A DNA stretch of 40,305 bases from an uncultured Verrucomicrobia subdivision 3 bacterium (GTDB lineage: Bacteria; Verrucomicrobiota; Verrucomicrobiia; Limisphaerales; UBA11358): NCBI GenBank assembly GCA_903895255.1, contig CAITTG010000129.1, forward strand, positions 1 through 40,305, read 5' to 3'. Position numbers and translations under genes: made by a program. Shown here in pieces: positions 8,507 to 17,698 of the stretch. The notes beneath the pieces are model-generated. The model worked only from the letters and a program-made list of their open reading frames with translations, ran no database searches and was not told the origin of the DNA. Positions within the stretch are counted from its first letter, which is position 1; each line of letters starts with the position of its first letter.

Positions 8507-10528
8507 ATGCTGTTTTTTGACCAGTTTAAAAAGAATGACCCGCAACTCCGGCTGCTGGCGGTCCTGCTGACGGCCGGTTTGCTCGTTTTGCTCGGCGGAC
8601 TGTGGTGGGTGCAGGTGGTTTCAGGCCGCACTTTTCAAAACCACTTGGAAGTGCAGTCCTACCGTAGCATCCGGATGCCGGCGGTGCGCGGGAAAATCCT
8701 GGACCGCACGGGAAACAATGTGCTGGCGGAGAACCGGCCGCGGTTTAATTTGTGCCTGAATTGGGACGCCTTGCGGGGGCAGTTTGACAGTGCGTTTGGG
8801 CGCGCCCGCAAAGAAGCGGTGGCGGTGCAGAAGGAGCGGATTGCGAGCGCGGAGAAAGCACTGGGCCGGTCGCTGACAAAGGCGGAGCGGAAACAGTATG
8901 TGATCAATGCGCAGCAAACGGAGTGGTTGCGCGCGCAGGCCCGCTGGCAGGTGGCCACCCAGGTGGTGGCGGAGGTGAGCCAGCGGATGGGCGCGGTCAT
9001 TGTCGTGGATCCGGTCAAGCTGCAGCGGGCGTATGCGACGCGGCTGGCGATGCCGTACCCGATTTTAGCGGACCTGACGCCGGAGCAAATCGCGCGTTTT
9101 GAGGAGAGTTTTACGAATGGCTTGGGGGCGGATTTGGATTTGCAATCAGAACGTTTTTATCCTTTGGGAACCACGGCGGCCCATGTGCTGGGGTATGTCC
9201 GGCGGGACGACAGTTCGGAGGAGGGTGAGGAATCGTTCTTCTCCTATCGCCTGCCCGATTATGGCGGCATTTCCGGGGTGGAAGGGCGCTTTAATGACGT
9301 GCTGCGCGGCACGGCGGGGATGGAATCGGTGCTGGTCAATAATCTGGGCTACCGCCAGTCGGAAACGGTTTGGAGCCAGCCGGAGCCCGGGCATAATGTG
9401 GTGCTGACGCTGGACTTGGACATTCAGCGCGCGGCCGAGGCCGCGCTGCTGGCGCATCAGGGGGCCAACGCGCGCGGGGCGGCGGTGGTGATGGACGTGC
9501 GCACGGGGGATATTCTGGCCATGGCCTCCTCGCCAACCTTCAACCCGGATTATTCGCAGAACGATCCGGCGCGCATGGCGGATTTGATCTTGAAACCGGA
9601 AAGCAACCGGGCGATGCAGGAGAATCTCGCCCCGGGTTCCATTTTCAAAACCGTGGTGGCCATTGCGGCGCTGGAAAACGGGTTGAATCCCAATGAAGTT
9701 TACCGGGTGCAGGCGAATCCGGAGGATCCGGACAAAGGGTGCATCTTTGTGGGCCGGCGCAAGATCCGGGACACCGCGCCGCCCGGGGAGTATGATTTCA
9801 AGAAGGCATTTATTCATTCGAGCAACTCGTATTTCGTGAACTACGGATTGCGGGCCGGGGTGGAGAACATCGTCCGGGTGGGCCGGGAGTTTCATCTGGG
9901 CGAGCGGACGAGTTTGTTTCCCGGGCATGAGACCGGGGGGAACTTCCCCACGCTGGCCGGCGTGCAGGACGGGGACTGGCGGGACGGGGACACCGCGAAC
10001 CTGTGCATCGGACAGGGAGACATTGCGGTGACCCCGCTGCAAATGACCGTGCTGGTGGCGGCGATTGCCAATGGAGGCTATGTGCTGTGGCCCCGGCTGG
10101 TGCAACGCGTGGAACCGATGGAGCCCGGCACCGGCCAGGGCGGCACCAATTACCCGTCGGGCCAGGTGCGGGACCGGGTCATCGTACATCAACGAACCCT
10201 AAATATTTTGCGCGACGCGATGCGGGCGGATGTGGCGGACAAAAACGGGGGCACGGGGACGGCGGCGGCGGTGCCGGGCTTGAATATTTGCGGTAAAACG
10301 GGCACGGCGCAGGTGCAGGACGGGGCCAATCACCTGGTGGGCTATAATTTTTGGTTTTCATCCTACGCCCCCTACGAGAATCCGCGCTACGCCGTGGTGG
10401 TGATGGTGCAATCCACCGGCAAGGGGTCCGGCGGGACAGTTTGCGCCCCGATCGCGCACGATATTTACGAGGCCATCCAGCGCCGGGACACGGCGCCGCT
10501 GGCCCGGTCACTGGCCGTCCGGGATTAA
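8507..10528 (+). CDS. mrdA: Penicillin-binding protein 2, elongation transpeptidase
   Basis: A 673-residue class B PBP that cross-links peptidoglycan during cell elongation. It has a short cytosolic tail, a transmembrane helix at about residues 15-37, a pedestal domain beginning RGKILDRTGN (61-70), and a transpeptidase domain with all three catalytic motifs: SIFK (Ser378, Lys381), SSN (438-440) and KTGT (597-600). Residues of about 95-150 form a charged helical insertion in the pedestal (KEAVAVQKERIASAEKALG and on). It starts 12 nt after mreD and ends 3 nt before rodA, its partner glycosyltransferase, so the pair is surely co-expressed. It would be a beta-lactam target. Confidence 0.96.
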   Translation: MLFFDQFKKNDPQLRLLAVLLTAGLLVLLGGLWWVQVVSGRTFQNHLEVQSYRSIRMPAVRGKILDRTGNNVLAENRPRFNLCLNWDALRGQFDSAFGRARKEAVAVQKERIASAEKALGRSLTKAERKQYVINAQQTEWLRAQARWQVATQVVAEVSQRMGAVIVVDPVKLQRAYATRLAMPYPILADLTPEQIARFEESFTNGLGADLDLQSERFYPLGTTAAHVLGYVRRDDSSEEGEESFFSYRLPDYGGISGVEGRFNDVLRGTAGMESVLVNNLGYRQSETVWSQPEPGHNVVLTLDLDIQRAAEAALLAHQGANARGAAVVMDVRTGDILAMASSPTFNPDYSQNDPARMADLILKPESNRAMQENLAPGSIFKTVVAIAALENGLNPNEVYRVQANPEDPDKGCIFVGRRKIRDTAPPGEYDFKKAFIHSSNSYFVNYGLRAGVENIVRVGREFHLGERTSLFPGHETGGNFPTLAGVQDGDWRDGDTANLCIGQGDIAVTPLQMTVLVAAIANGGYVLWPRLVQRVEPMEPGTGQGGTNYPSGQVRDRVIVHQRTLNILRDAMRADVADKNGGTGTAAAVPGLNICGKTGTAQVQDGANHLVGYNFWFSSYAPYENPRYAVVVMVQSTGKGSGGTVCAPIAHDIYEAIQRRDTAPLARSLAVRD

Positions 10529-10531
10529 CCC

Positions 10532-11752
10532 ATGAATTTATCCTACCATGACTCATCCGTCCGGCTGGACCGCCTGCAATTGCTGGCGCTGGCGGGGCTG
10601 ATGTTCATTGGCACGGCCTTTGTGTACAGCGCCACGATGGCGAATGCCAGCGCGGCCCTGCTGCCGTGGTACGACCAGAGCTGGGTGCGGCAGATCCTTT
10701 GGTATGCGATGGGGCTGGCGGCCGGCGGGGTGCTCTGCCTGGTGGACTACATGATCCTGTTGCGCTGGTCTTACGTGGTGTACTGGCTGACCATCCTGAG
10801 CCTGGTGGCGGTGCTGATCCCCAAGATTGGGAGCACGCATGGCTGGGGGGCGCGGCGGTGGATAGACCTGGGCTTTTTCCAGTTTCAACCGAGCGAATTT
10901 GGCAAGCTGGCCTTTATTTTGGCGGCGGCGAATTTCCTGAGCCGGCCGCTGGATGAGCTGCGGCAGCCGGCGATTTTCTGGAAGGGCATGGGCCTGCTGT
11001 TTCTGCCCTTTGTTTTGATATTGAAAGAGCCGGACCTGGGGTCCGCGCTGGTGTTGCTGCCCACGGGGCTGGTGATGATGCTGGTGGCGGGGACGCCGCG
11101 GCGCTATTTGATCCGCCTGGTGGGCATTGTCAGCCTGCTGGCCACCTTGTTTGTGGTGGACGTGTTCTACCTGCCCAAGGGCTGGTGGCAGCTGCCGATG
11201 CAGGAATACCAGCGCGACCGGCTGGCCATTTATTTTGGCTGTGAATACACCCATTTTGCTCCGTCGAATGCCACACCGGCGGAGTTGCAGCGTCTGCGGC
11301 AAAAAGAACTGGACGATGCCTACAACGTCCGGCAGGCACTGATTTCCGTCGGCTCGGGGGGGCTGGCGGGCAAGGGCTGGCGGCAGGGAACCCAGAATGC
11401 TTTGGGGTATCTGCCGCGGGCCGTGGCGCACAACGATTTCATCTTCTCTGTCATTGCCGAGGAGGAGGGGTTCGTTGGCAGCGTGATTGTCATCGCGCTG
11501 TATTCGGTGGTTCTCTTCACGGGATTGAGAACCGCCGGCCAGGCACGTGATCGCCTGGGTAAATTAGTGGCGGTGGGGGTGGTGACACTCCTGTTCAGCC
11601 ATGTGTTTATCAATATCGGCATGAATATTCGCATCATGCCCGTGACGGGTGTGCCACTGCCGCTGTTGTCATACGGCGGATCTTCAGTGCTCGTCTCGTT
11701 GATCGCACTGGGTTTGATGCAAAACATATACATCCATCGAAAGGGATACTGA
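10532..11752 (+). CDS. rodA: SEDS peptidoglycan glycosyltransferase RodA
   Basis: A 406-residue SEDS-family polytopic membrane protein with about ten hydrophobic helices. It polymerises lipid II into glycan strands in the elongasome with PBP2. Signature segments are GWGARRWIDLGFFQFQPSEF (about residues 104-123), LKEPDLGSAL, and near the C-terminus FINIGMNIRIMPVTGVPLPL, followed by SYGGSS. A soluble loop of some 80 residues between helices around 215-290 (PMQEYQRDRLAIYFG and on) is the large extracellular loop of the family. It begins 3 nt after mrdA and ends 2 nt before rng. Confidence 0.96.
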   Translation: MNLSYHDSSVRLDRLQLLALAGLMFIGTAFVYSATMANASAALLPWYDQSWVRQILWYAMGLAAGGVLCLVDYMILLRWSYVVYWLTILSLVAVLIPKIGSTHGWGARRWIDLGFFQFQPSEFGKLAFILAAANFLSRPLDELRQPAIFWKGMGLLFLPFVLILKEPDLGSALVLLPTGLVMMLVAGTPRRYLIRLVGIVSLLATLFVVDVFYLPKGWWQLPMQEYQRDRLAIYFGCEYTHFAPSNATPAELQRLRQKELDDAYNVRQALISVGSGGLAGKGWRQGTQNALGYLPRAVAHNDFIFSVIAEEEGFVGSVIVIALYSVVLFTGLRTAGQARDRLGKLVAVGVVTLLFSHVFINIGMNIRIMPVTGVPLPLLSYGGSSVLVSLIALGLMQNIYIHRKGY

Positions 11753-11754
11753 TT

Positions 11755-13719
11755 ATGAGTGACCAAAAATTCTCGCGGCGCCGCCGCGGAATGCGTTTCC
11801 GTCCGAAGGGCGGCCTCGCGCCCGCCGTGCAAAAAGCCGACCGCGAGGCCGTGCAGGCCCGCGCCGAGGTGGTGAGCGAGCAGGGCGGCAACGAGCGTTT
11901 GTTTGAAAAACGCCACCAGCAGGAAATTGAGCGGGCGGAAAATATTGCCGCCGGCGTGCCGGAAAACACTGAGAGCACCGAGGGGGCGCCGGAGACGGAC
12001 GCCCGGGAATTCCGGGAACCCAACCTGGAAACCCCGGCCGAGGTGGTGGAGGAAAAACCCTTCGCCCCGGTGACGGTGCCCGAGCAGCCCAAAGGCATCA
12101 TCGAGACCATCAAGTCGGCCGCCACCAATTTGGTGCGCAAAGTGCAGCGGTTGATCCGACCGGAAAAGCGCGTCCACAAGGAAGTGGTCATCAACGCCGA
12201 GACGCTCGAAACCCGCGTGGCGGTGACCGAGGACGGCAAGCTCGAGGAATTTAATATTGAGCGGACCACCGAGGAGCGCCTGGTGGGCAGCATTTTCAAG
12301 GGTAAAGTACGCAACCTCGAGGACGGCCTGAAGGCGGCCTTCGTGGACATCGGCTTCGAGAAGAACGCCTTTCTGCATTACTGGGACATCGTGCCCAACC
12401 AGTTCGACAGCGGCGTGGAAATCGTCGAGCGCGAGGGCGTGCGGAAACGGGACAAGCCCAAAATCACCCAAAAAGACATTCCCCGGCTCTATCCGCCCGG
12501 CAGTGAAATCATCGTGCAGGTCACCAAAGGACCGATCAGCACGAAGGGACCGCGCGTCACCACCAACCTGGTGCTGCCGGGACGGTACCTGGTGTTGCTC
12601 CCAAACTCGGACCAGTCCGGCATTTCCCGGAAAATCGAGAATCCCGAGGAACGCAAGCGTTTGAAGAAAATCCTGCGCGAGCTGGCGATTCCGGACGGCA
12701 TGGGCGTGATCATGCGCACGGCCGGCGAAGGCCAGCAGAAGCGGTATTTCGTCCGCGATCTGGCACTGCTGCTCGAAGAGTGGCACAGCGTGGAAGAACA
12801 CATCAAGAAGCAGCCGATGGCCACCTGCGTGTTCCAGGAGCCGGATTTGATCGAGCGCACGGTACGCGACTTCCTCACGGAGGATGTCGAGCGCATCGTG
12901 GTGGACAGTGCCAAGGCGTACGACAACATGCGCACCATGATTTCCAAAATCTCGAAGCGCTCGGCCGGCAAAATCAAATTGTACTCGGATGCCCAGCCGA
13001 TCTTTGATCGGTTCAACATCAGCAAACAGTTGGAGAATACGTTCTCCCGGCAGGTGCATTTGCGCAGCGGCGGTTACATCGTAATCGACGAAACCGAGGC
13101 GCTGGTGGCGATTGACGTGAACACCGGGCGCCACAAGGGCAGCAAAGACCAGGAAGCGACGATTCTCAAGGTCAACTTGGAGGCGGCTGAGGAAATCACC
13201 CGGCAGCTTCGCTTGCGAAACATGGGCGGGCTGATCGTGCTGGACTTCATTGATATGAAATCCGGCCGCGACCGGCAGTCGGTTTACCAGCGGGTCAAGG
13301 ACGGTCTGCGCCGGGACAAGGCGAAGACGCACATCCTGCCCATCTCCCAGCTTGGCCTGATGGAAATGACGCGGCAGCGGCACACGGAGAGTGTGCGCGC
13401 GGCGGTGTACGATGACTGTCCCTATTGCAAAGGCCGCGGCAAGGTGAAGAGCACCGTGACCATGAGCGTGGAAATCCAGCGCAAGCTCCAGGAAATCCTC
13501 AAGAAACGCACCCGCGACGAGTCGGATTTCCAACTCCGCATCGTGGTGCATCCCACCGTGCTGGAACGGCTGCGCACGGAGGACGAGAAGCATCTCATTG
13601 AGATGGAAAAGCGGTACTTCGGCAAGCTGTCCTTCCGGGCGGACACCGGCATGCACGCGGAGCAGTTCAAGATTGTGAACGTGGAAAACAACGAGGAACT
13701 GGCCAGCGTGGGCCACTAA
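11755..13719 (+). CDS. rng: Ribonuclease E/G family endoribonuclease
   Basis: A 654-residue single-strand-specific RNase used in rRNA maturation and mRNA decay. The catalytic core starts near residue 141: an S1 RNA-binding segment (VGSIFKGKVRNLEDGLKAAF, about 177-196), RNase H-like and DNase I-like regions with Mg2+ ligands Asp454 (AIDVNTG) and Asp497 (VLDFID), and a Zn-link CPYCKG (Cys555, Cys558). There is no long E. coli RNase E-type C-terminal scaffold, so it is nearer RNase G. Unusually, about 140 residues precede the core: an Arg-rich start (RRRRGMRFRPKGG), then an acidic Glu/Pro-rich, probably disordered linker. It starts 2 nt after rodA, the mre-rng linkage also seen in proteobacteria. 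Confidence 0.94.
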   Translation: MSDQKFSRRRRGMRFRPKGGLAPAVQKADREAVQARAEVVSEQGGNERLFEKRHQQEIERAENIAAGVPENTESTEGAPETDAREFREPNLETPAEVVEEKPFAPVTVPEQPKGIIETIKSAATNLVRKVQRLIRPEKRVHKEVVINAETLETRVAVTEDGKLEEFNIERTTEERLVGSIFKGKVRNLEDGLKAAFVDIGFEKNAFLHYWDIVPNQFDSGVEIVEREGVRKRDKPKITQKDIPRLYPPGSEIIVQVTKGPISTKGPRVTTNLVLPGRYLVLLPNSDQSGISRKIENPEERKRLKKILRELAIPDGMGVIMRTAGEGQQKRYFVRDLALLLEEWHSVEEHIKKQPMATCVFQEPDLIERTVRDFLTEDVERIVVDSAKAYDNMRTMISKISKRSAGKIKLYSDAQPIFDRFNISKQLENTFSRQVHLRSGGYIVIDETEALVAIDVNTGRHKGSKDQEATILKVNLEAAEEITRQLRLRNMGGLIVLDFIDMKSGRDRQSVYQRVKDGLRRDKAKTHILPISQLGLMEMTRQRHTESVRAAVYDDCPYCKGRGKVKSTVTMSVEIQRKLQEILKKRTRDESDFQLRIVVHPTVLERLRTEDEKHLIEMEKRYFGKLSFRADTGMHAEQFKIVNVENNEELASVGH

Positions 13720-13738
13720 ACTCGCAGTGAATCAACGA

Positions 13739-13768
13739 CGCCCGGCGGGAAACCGCCGGGCGTTTTTT
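13739..13768 (+). terminator. Rho-independent terminator of the mre-rng operon
   Basis: A perfect 10-bp GC stem, CGCCCGGCGG (13739-13748) and CCGCCGGGCG (13753-13762), with loop GAAA and a run of six T. It lies 20 nt past the rng stop codon and ends the six-gene transcript. Confidence 0.93.
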
Positions 13769-14076
13769 GTATCGTGTCCCTGCCCGTGCCCCATTCTTCA
13801 GTGAATATTGGCCAGGCAGTTGATTGTGCGCTTCCCGGAAATCACCCGTATCGCGCGCCATTCTTGCGTTGCAAATGAGTGCTGAACAAATTGAGGCCAT
13901 CGGTTGCAATATCTGCTTTGAGCTGAATCGCTCGACTGTGAAAGGGGCATCGAATGGGGGCAATTCTTGTTTCGCCCCTCGTCAGAATTGTTCCGGTGCC
14001 GGGACACAAGTTGCTCAACTGCGGCGAGATCGGCGGACCTGGATTGGACGACGGCGAAAAACTTTTATTCAACCGG
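13769..14076. other. 308-bp stretch with no recognisable gene
   Basis: Short ORFs cross this segment on both strands but none resembles a protein family or begins convincingly. A small hairpin with GGGGC/GCCCC arms lies near 13956-13979, without a T-run on either strand. GAATTGTTCCGG at 13985-13996 repeats a 12-mer found in the repeat modules at 115-126 and 302-313, and may be a relic of the same family or chance. Confidence 0.5.
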
Positions 14077-14739
14077 CTAGAGTTTGCCCTTGGTACTGGG
14101 CAACTGGCCGGCGATGCGGGGATCGCGCTGGCAGGCGGCGTCAGTGGCGCGGGCAAAGGCTTTGAACAGGGCCTCGACGATGTGGTGCGGCTCGTCGCCG
14201 TAGAGTAATTCGAGGTGGAGGTTGCAGCGGGCTTCATTGGCGAAGCCTTGGAAGAATTCACGCGCCAGGCCAAACCGGAAGGCGCTGGAGACATCCTGGG
14301 CTTTTTCGGCGGCGGTGATTTGTTTCTGGGCGAAAGTATTCAGGCCCTTCCAAACAAGATAGGAGCGACCGCTGAAATCGATGACGCAGCGGGCCAGGCA
14401 TTCGTCCATGGGCACGTAAGCCTCGCCCGTGAAGGGGTTTTGAGGGTGAAAGCCGGTGCCGTAACGGCGGAGGCCACGCTTGTCGCCCAAGGCTTGCAGG
14501 ATGGCCTGGCCGAGGGCGATGCCGCAATCTTCAACGGTGTGATGGGCATCGACTTCGAGGTCGCCCTTGCAGGTGAGCTGGAGGTCCATCGTGGCATGCT
14601 TGGCGAAGAGCGTGAGCATGTGATCGAAGAAGGGGATGCCGGTTTTGATGCGGGATTTGCCGGAGCCATCAAGGTTGAGCTGGATGGCGATGCGGGTTTC
14701 CTTGGTCTCGCGTTTGATTTTGGCCTGCCGGGGGTTCAT
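14077..14739 (-). CDS. hisB: Imidazoleglycerol-phosphate dehydratase
   Basis: A 220-residue monofunctional HisB, the usual bacterial length. It is the Mn-dependent enzyme for the sixth step of histidine biosynthesis, dehydrating imidazole glycerol phosphate to imidazole acetol phosphate. Conserved metal and substrate motifs are FFDHMLTLFAKHA, DAHHTVEDCGIALGQA, PMDECLARCVIDFSGR and GDEPHHIVEALFKAFARA. The ATG at 14739 gives the normal family N-terminus (MNPRQAKIKRETKETRI); an ATG at 14796 would add 19 unlikely residues. No other his gene is in the window, so the pathway is scattered in this genome. The prepilin gene lies 83 nt upstream on the same strand. Confidence 0.95.
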   Translation of the reverse strand: MNPRQAKIKRETKETRIAIQLNLDGSGKSRIKTGIPFFDHMLTLFAKHATMDLQLTCKGDLEVDAHHTVEDCGIALGQAILQALGDKRGLRRYGTGFHPQNPFTGEAYVPMDECLARCVIDFSGRSYLVWKGLNTFAQKQITAAEKAQDVSSAFRFGLAREFFQGFANEARCNLHLELLYGDEPHHIVEALFKAFARATDAACQRDPRIAGQLPSTKGKL

Positions 14740-14822
14740 GGCGGGGGGAATGATGAGGGTTGGAAAAGTCAAAGAGCAATTGCATGGATCACGCAATTGC
14801 TCCCTGAATGATCCGGTGAAAA

Positions 14823-15191
14823 TTATTGGTTCGCGGGCACGCCGCTGGTGGATGCAGCCGCGTGGACGGAGCAGGTGGCGCGGGTGGTGGTGTTGTTACT
14901 GGTGTAGGTGCCGCCGCTGGGGCAGGTGGGGAAGGCGTTGTTCTTGAGGTGGACTTTCAAGTCGTCCTCGGTGGCGGTGTCGTTGTCGCCTTTCTTGGCT
15001 TCAAGCATCCACATCTGCTTGGCACCCTCGATGGCCTCGATATTCATGTTGCAGGTCTGGGCCTTGGCGGTTTTGATGGCATGATTGATGCCCACCGTGG
15101 CCACGCTCATGAGCAGGCCGATGATGGCCACGACCACCATGATTTCCACCAGGGTAAAGCCGCCGCGGCGGAGTTTGTTCGATATATTCAT
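14823..15191 (-). CDS. Prepilin-type N-terminal cleavage/methylation domain protein
   Basis: A 122-residue type IV pilin or type II secretion pseudopilin. A short basic leader MNISNKLRRGG is followed by the prepilin peptidase site G/FTLVEIM with the conserved Glu at mature position 5, then a hydrophobic helix (about residues 12-34) that packs into the filament core. The C-terminal half is small and polar with three cysteines (Cys48, Cys89, Cys106), of which the last two could form a disulfide-bonded loop. It most resembles ComGC/GspG-like minor or major pseudopilins. No assembly ATPase or platform gene is adjacent, so it would use machinery encoded elsewhere. Such stand-alone pilin genes are numerous in Verrucomicrobiota, as I recall. 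Confidence 0.88.
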   Translation of the reverse strand: MNISNKLRRGGFTLVEIMVVVAIIGLLMSVATVGINHAIKTAKAQTCNMNIEAIEGAKQMWMLEAKKGDNDTATEDDLKVHLKNNAFPTCPSGGTYTSNNTTTRATCSVHAAASTSGVPANQ

Positions 15192-15543
15192 AATTTTTGC
15201 TGTTTTAAACCGTCAATATTTGTCTAGCCGCGCCCCGCTCGGGCGGCTCAAGTTCCCGTTTCAACGCGGGAAAGCCATGCAATGACCGAGCTTAGCAGCC
15301 ACGGGCGCAAAGTCCAATGCGTTTCCGGAGCGGCCGGGCATCCCGTACTAAGTGTAAAACAAGCCAGCTGGGGAAAAGTTGCGCGGCTGGGCAAATGAAA
15401 TCCTTGGCCTGATGAGGCGGAAGGTTAATCGCGAAGCTTATCTGCCGGGCAACGCGCTGCGGGTCACAGACCCGCGCGCCGGGAACGAACAGCGACATTT
15501 TTGATGCAAAATTGGAGGGGTGTTGTAGCGTCGTGAGGTGGTT
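15192..15543. other. Intergenic stretch between divergent genes
   Basis: About 350 bp separating the minus-strand prepilin gene from the plus-strand small membrane protein. It must hold both promoters. A weak hairpin TTCCCG-tttcaacg-CGGGAA lies at 15254-15273. TTGACG occurs on the minus strand about 27 nt before the prepilin ATG but has no convincing -10 at proper spacing. A 68-codon minus-strand ORF (15292-15498) does not look like a protein. I see no RNA gene. Confidence 0.5.
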
Positions 15544-15927
15544 ATGGCAAAAATCTATCGATTTGTACTGTTCTGGCTGGCCCGCCTGGCGGGGATCATT
15601 GGGCTGTTGGCCGGGGGGAAGTCGCTGGGCAAATACGCGGTGGCGCGGTTCAAGGATCCGTATTTTGACTCGTTCTCGTATAATGACCTGGTGTTTTCCG
15701 GCGGGGTGATTTTTCTGCTGTCGCTGCTGGTGCTGATTTTTGTGGAGGTGGCGCGGAATGGGGGGCGGAGCGTAGAGGCCGGGGTGGTAACACCAACAGA
15801 AGCCAAACCCATGCGAAAGGAGTCACCCGTGGTGGCGCCGGGCGCGTTGCCGGTGGCGGAACCGGTGGAGACCGTGGAATCACCGGATGAAAAGCTGGCG
15901 CGGTTGGTGAAGCAGCGAGGGGATTGA
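15544..15927 (+). CDS. Small membrane protein of unknown function
   Basis: A 127-residue protein I do not recognise. Two hydrophobic segments (about residues 5-23 and 47-67) are separated by a polar stretch SLGKYAVARFKDPYFDS. The C-terminal 55 residues are hydrophilic, Pro/Val/Glu-rich and probably disordered, ending in DEKLARLVKQRGD. The ATG at 15544 is chosen because GAGG at 15535-15538 sits 5 nt before it, one of the few clear ribosome-binding sites in the window; the in-frame GTG at 15538 overlaps that site. It converges on recN, with 45 nt between stops. It could be an inner-membrane accessory protein; no function is claimed. Confidence 0.75.
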   Translation: MAKIYRFVLFWLARLAGIIGLLAGGKSLGKYAVARFKDPYFDSFSYNDLVFSGGVIFLLSLLVLIFVEVARNGGRSVEAGVVTPTEAKPMRKESPVVAPGALPVAEPVETVESPDEKLARLVKQRGD

Positions 15928-15972
15928 GCAGGCCAATGGTTGCGGTCGGCAAAGAAAAAACCCCGGCGGCGA

Positions 15973-17634
15973 TCAACCCTGCTTTAACAATTCCTCCGCA
16001 TGCCGCCTGGCGGCTTCGCTTTGGCCGCCGAGCATGCGGGCGAGTTCGGTGACGCGGGCGGGGCGGGCGAGGAGGGCGATTTCGGAGATGGTGCGGCCCT
16101 CTTTAACTTGCTTGGTCACGACGTAATGGGCGTCGGCGGGAGCGGCGACTTGGGGGAGGTGGGTGATGCAGAGGACCTGGCGGTTGTGGCCGATCTGGCG
16201 CATTTTCTTGCCGACGGTGTGGGCGGTTTCGCCGCCAACGTTGGCATCGACTTCATCGAAGACCAAGACGGGGATTTCATCCTCGGCGGCGAGGACGGTT
16301 TTGAGGGCCAGCATCACGCGGGCCATTTCACCAGAGGAGGCGATGGCGCGTAGGGGCTTCGCCGGTTCGCCAGGGTTCGGCGCAAATTGAAATTCGATTT
16401 CGTCCCAGCCGGTGGCGAGGGGCTGCGCGGCGGCGGTGAGAGTGATTTCAAATTTGCTTTGCTTGAAACCGAGGTCCTCGAGTTGCTGGCTGGCCGAGCG
16501 GGCGAGTTGGGGGATGATTTTGCGGCGTTTGGCGGTGAGGTCGCGGCCGGTGCGGACAAGATCGGCGTCTAATTTGGCAAGGGCGGCGTTCAGGCGTTCC
16601 AATTCCACGTCGCGGGATTCCAGCGCGGACAACTGGCGTTTGGCTTCGGCGCCGAAAGCGATGACATCGGCGAGAGTGGCGCCGTATTTGCGTTTGAGAG
16701 TGTGGAGGAGGTTCAGGCGTTCCTCCACCTCGGCGAGGCGGGCGGGATCCACGTCCACTTTGTCGGCGTAGTGGGAGAGTTCGGACTGGAGGTCGCGGTA
16801 GGTGGCAAGGGCACTGGCGTGCAGCTCCAATAACGGAGCTGCGACGGGATCCACGCGCACGAGTTCGTGCAAGGCTTTGCCGATCAGGCCAGCCTGGGTG
16901 AGCAGGGGGTTGTCGCCTTCGCTGAGGCCATCGAGGACGCTCTGGCTGAGTTGGAGGAGGCGGGCGGCGTTGCTGGCGCGGTTGAACTCGGCTTCGACGG
17001 TGGCTTCCTCATCGGGCGTCAGTCGGGCGGTTTCGATTTCCTTGACCTGGAAGCGGAGGAGGTCGAGCTGTTGCGCGTAGGTTTTTTCATCCACGACCAG
17101 CGCGGCCTTTTCGGATTCGATGGCCGCGCGCTGGCGAAGCAGTTCGGCGAAGGCGGCGCGCTCGACGGCCAGGTTGCCATAGGCATCGAGGATGGCGAGC
17201 TGGCGGGCGGGGTGGAGCAGCGACTGGTGATCATGCGGGCCGTGCATGTCCACGAGCCATTTGCCGAGTTCGGCGAGGGTGGCGAGCGTGGTGGGGGAAC
17301 CATTCACGAACTGGCGGTTGGTGCCGGCGGTGGTAAACGTGCGCTTGAGGACAAGTTGGTGGTCCTCGCAGGGTTCCAGGCCATTCGCCTCGAGAAAACC
17401 GGGCAGGGGGGCGCGCAAGCCCTTGACGTTCAGGACGGCCTCCACGGAGCAACTGTCGCTGCCATTGCGGATGAGCGCCCGGTCGGCGCGCTCGCCGAGG
17501 ACGAGGTTGAGGGCGCCGATGATGATGGACTTGCCAGCGCCGGTCTCGCCGGTGATGACATTGCACCCCGGCTGGAGCTCAAGCGTGAGGTCCGCGACCA
17601 GGGCAAGGTTTTTAATGCGCAACGTGGTTAACAT
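15973..17634 (-). CDS. recN: DNA repair ATPase RecN
   Basis: A 553-residue SMC-like protein of normal RecN length that acts at DNA double-strand breaks, tethering DNA ends during recombinational repair. Walker A is GETGAGKS at residues 29-36, after the family start MLTTLRIKNLALV. A helical, coiled-coil-prone middle (about 150-370) separates it from the C-terminal ABC signature ASSGEMARVMLALK, Walker B VLVFDEVDANVGGETA and the switch region CITHLPQVAA. It is divergent from the metallo-beta-lactamase gene, with only 64 nt between starts. I see no clear LexA-type operator there. Confidence 0.96.
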   Translation of the reverse strand: MLTTLRIKNLALVADLTLELQPGCNVITGETGAGKSIIIGALNLVLGERADRALIRNGSDSCSVEAVLNVKGLRAPLPGFLEANGLEPCEDHQLVLKRTFTTAGTNRQFVNGSPTTLATLAELGKWLVDMHGPHDHQSLLHPARQLAILDAYGNLAVERAAFAELLRQRAAIESEKAALVVDEKTYAQQLDLLRFQVKEIETARLTPDEEATVEAEFNRASNAARLLQLSQSVLDGLSEGDNPLLTQAGLIGKALHELVRVDPVAAPLLELHASALATYRDLQSELSHYADKVDVDPARLAEVEERLNLLHTLKRKYGATLADVIAFGAEAKRQLSALESRDVELERLNAALAKLDADLVRTGRDLTAKRRKIIPQLARSASQQLEDLGFKQSKFEITLTAAAQPLATGWDEIEFQFAPNPGEPAKPLRAIASSGEMARVMLALKTVLAAEDEIPVLVFDEVDANVGGETAHTVGKKMRQIGHNRQVLCITHLPQVAAPADAHYVVTKQVKEGRTISEIALLARPARVTELARMLGGQSEAARRHAEELLKQG

Positions 17635-17698
17635 CGGTAAAATCCGGTTGCCTGAATTTGACGGTTACAACCGCATTCGGCAAAAGAAAATTTCAACC

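Noticed and set aside
11320..13716. 798-codon minus-strand ORF antisense to rodA and rng
   Set aside because: Same codon-bias artefact; the plus-strand genes have full catalytic motifs.
13667..13963. 98-codon minus-strand ORF past the rng terminator
   Set aside because: It overlaps the terminator and the 3' end of rng and has no protein-like composition or start context.
15292..15498. 68-codon minus-strand ORF between the prepilin and small membrane protein genes
   Set aside because: No similarity recognised, no ribosome-binding site, and it would fill the divergent promoter region.
17246..17698. 151-codon N-terminal extension of the metallo-beta-lactamase-fold gene
   Set aside because: It runs antisense through recN and has no domain, and the internal ATG at 17699 gives the normal family start.
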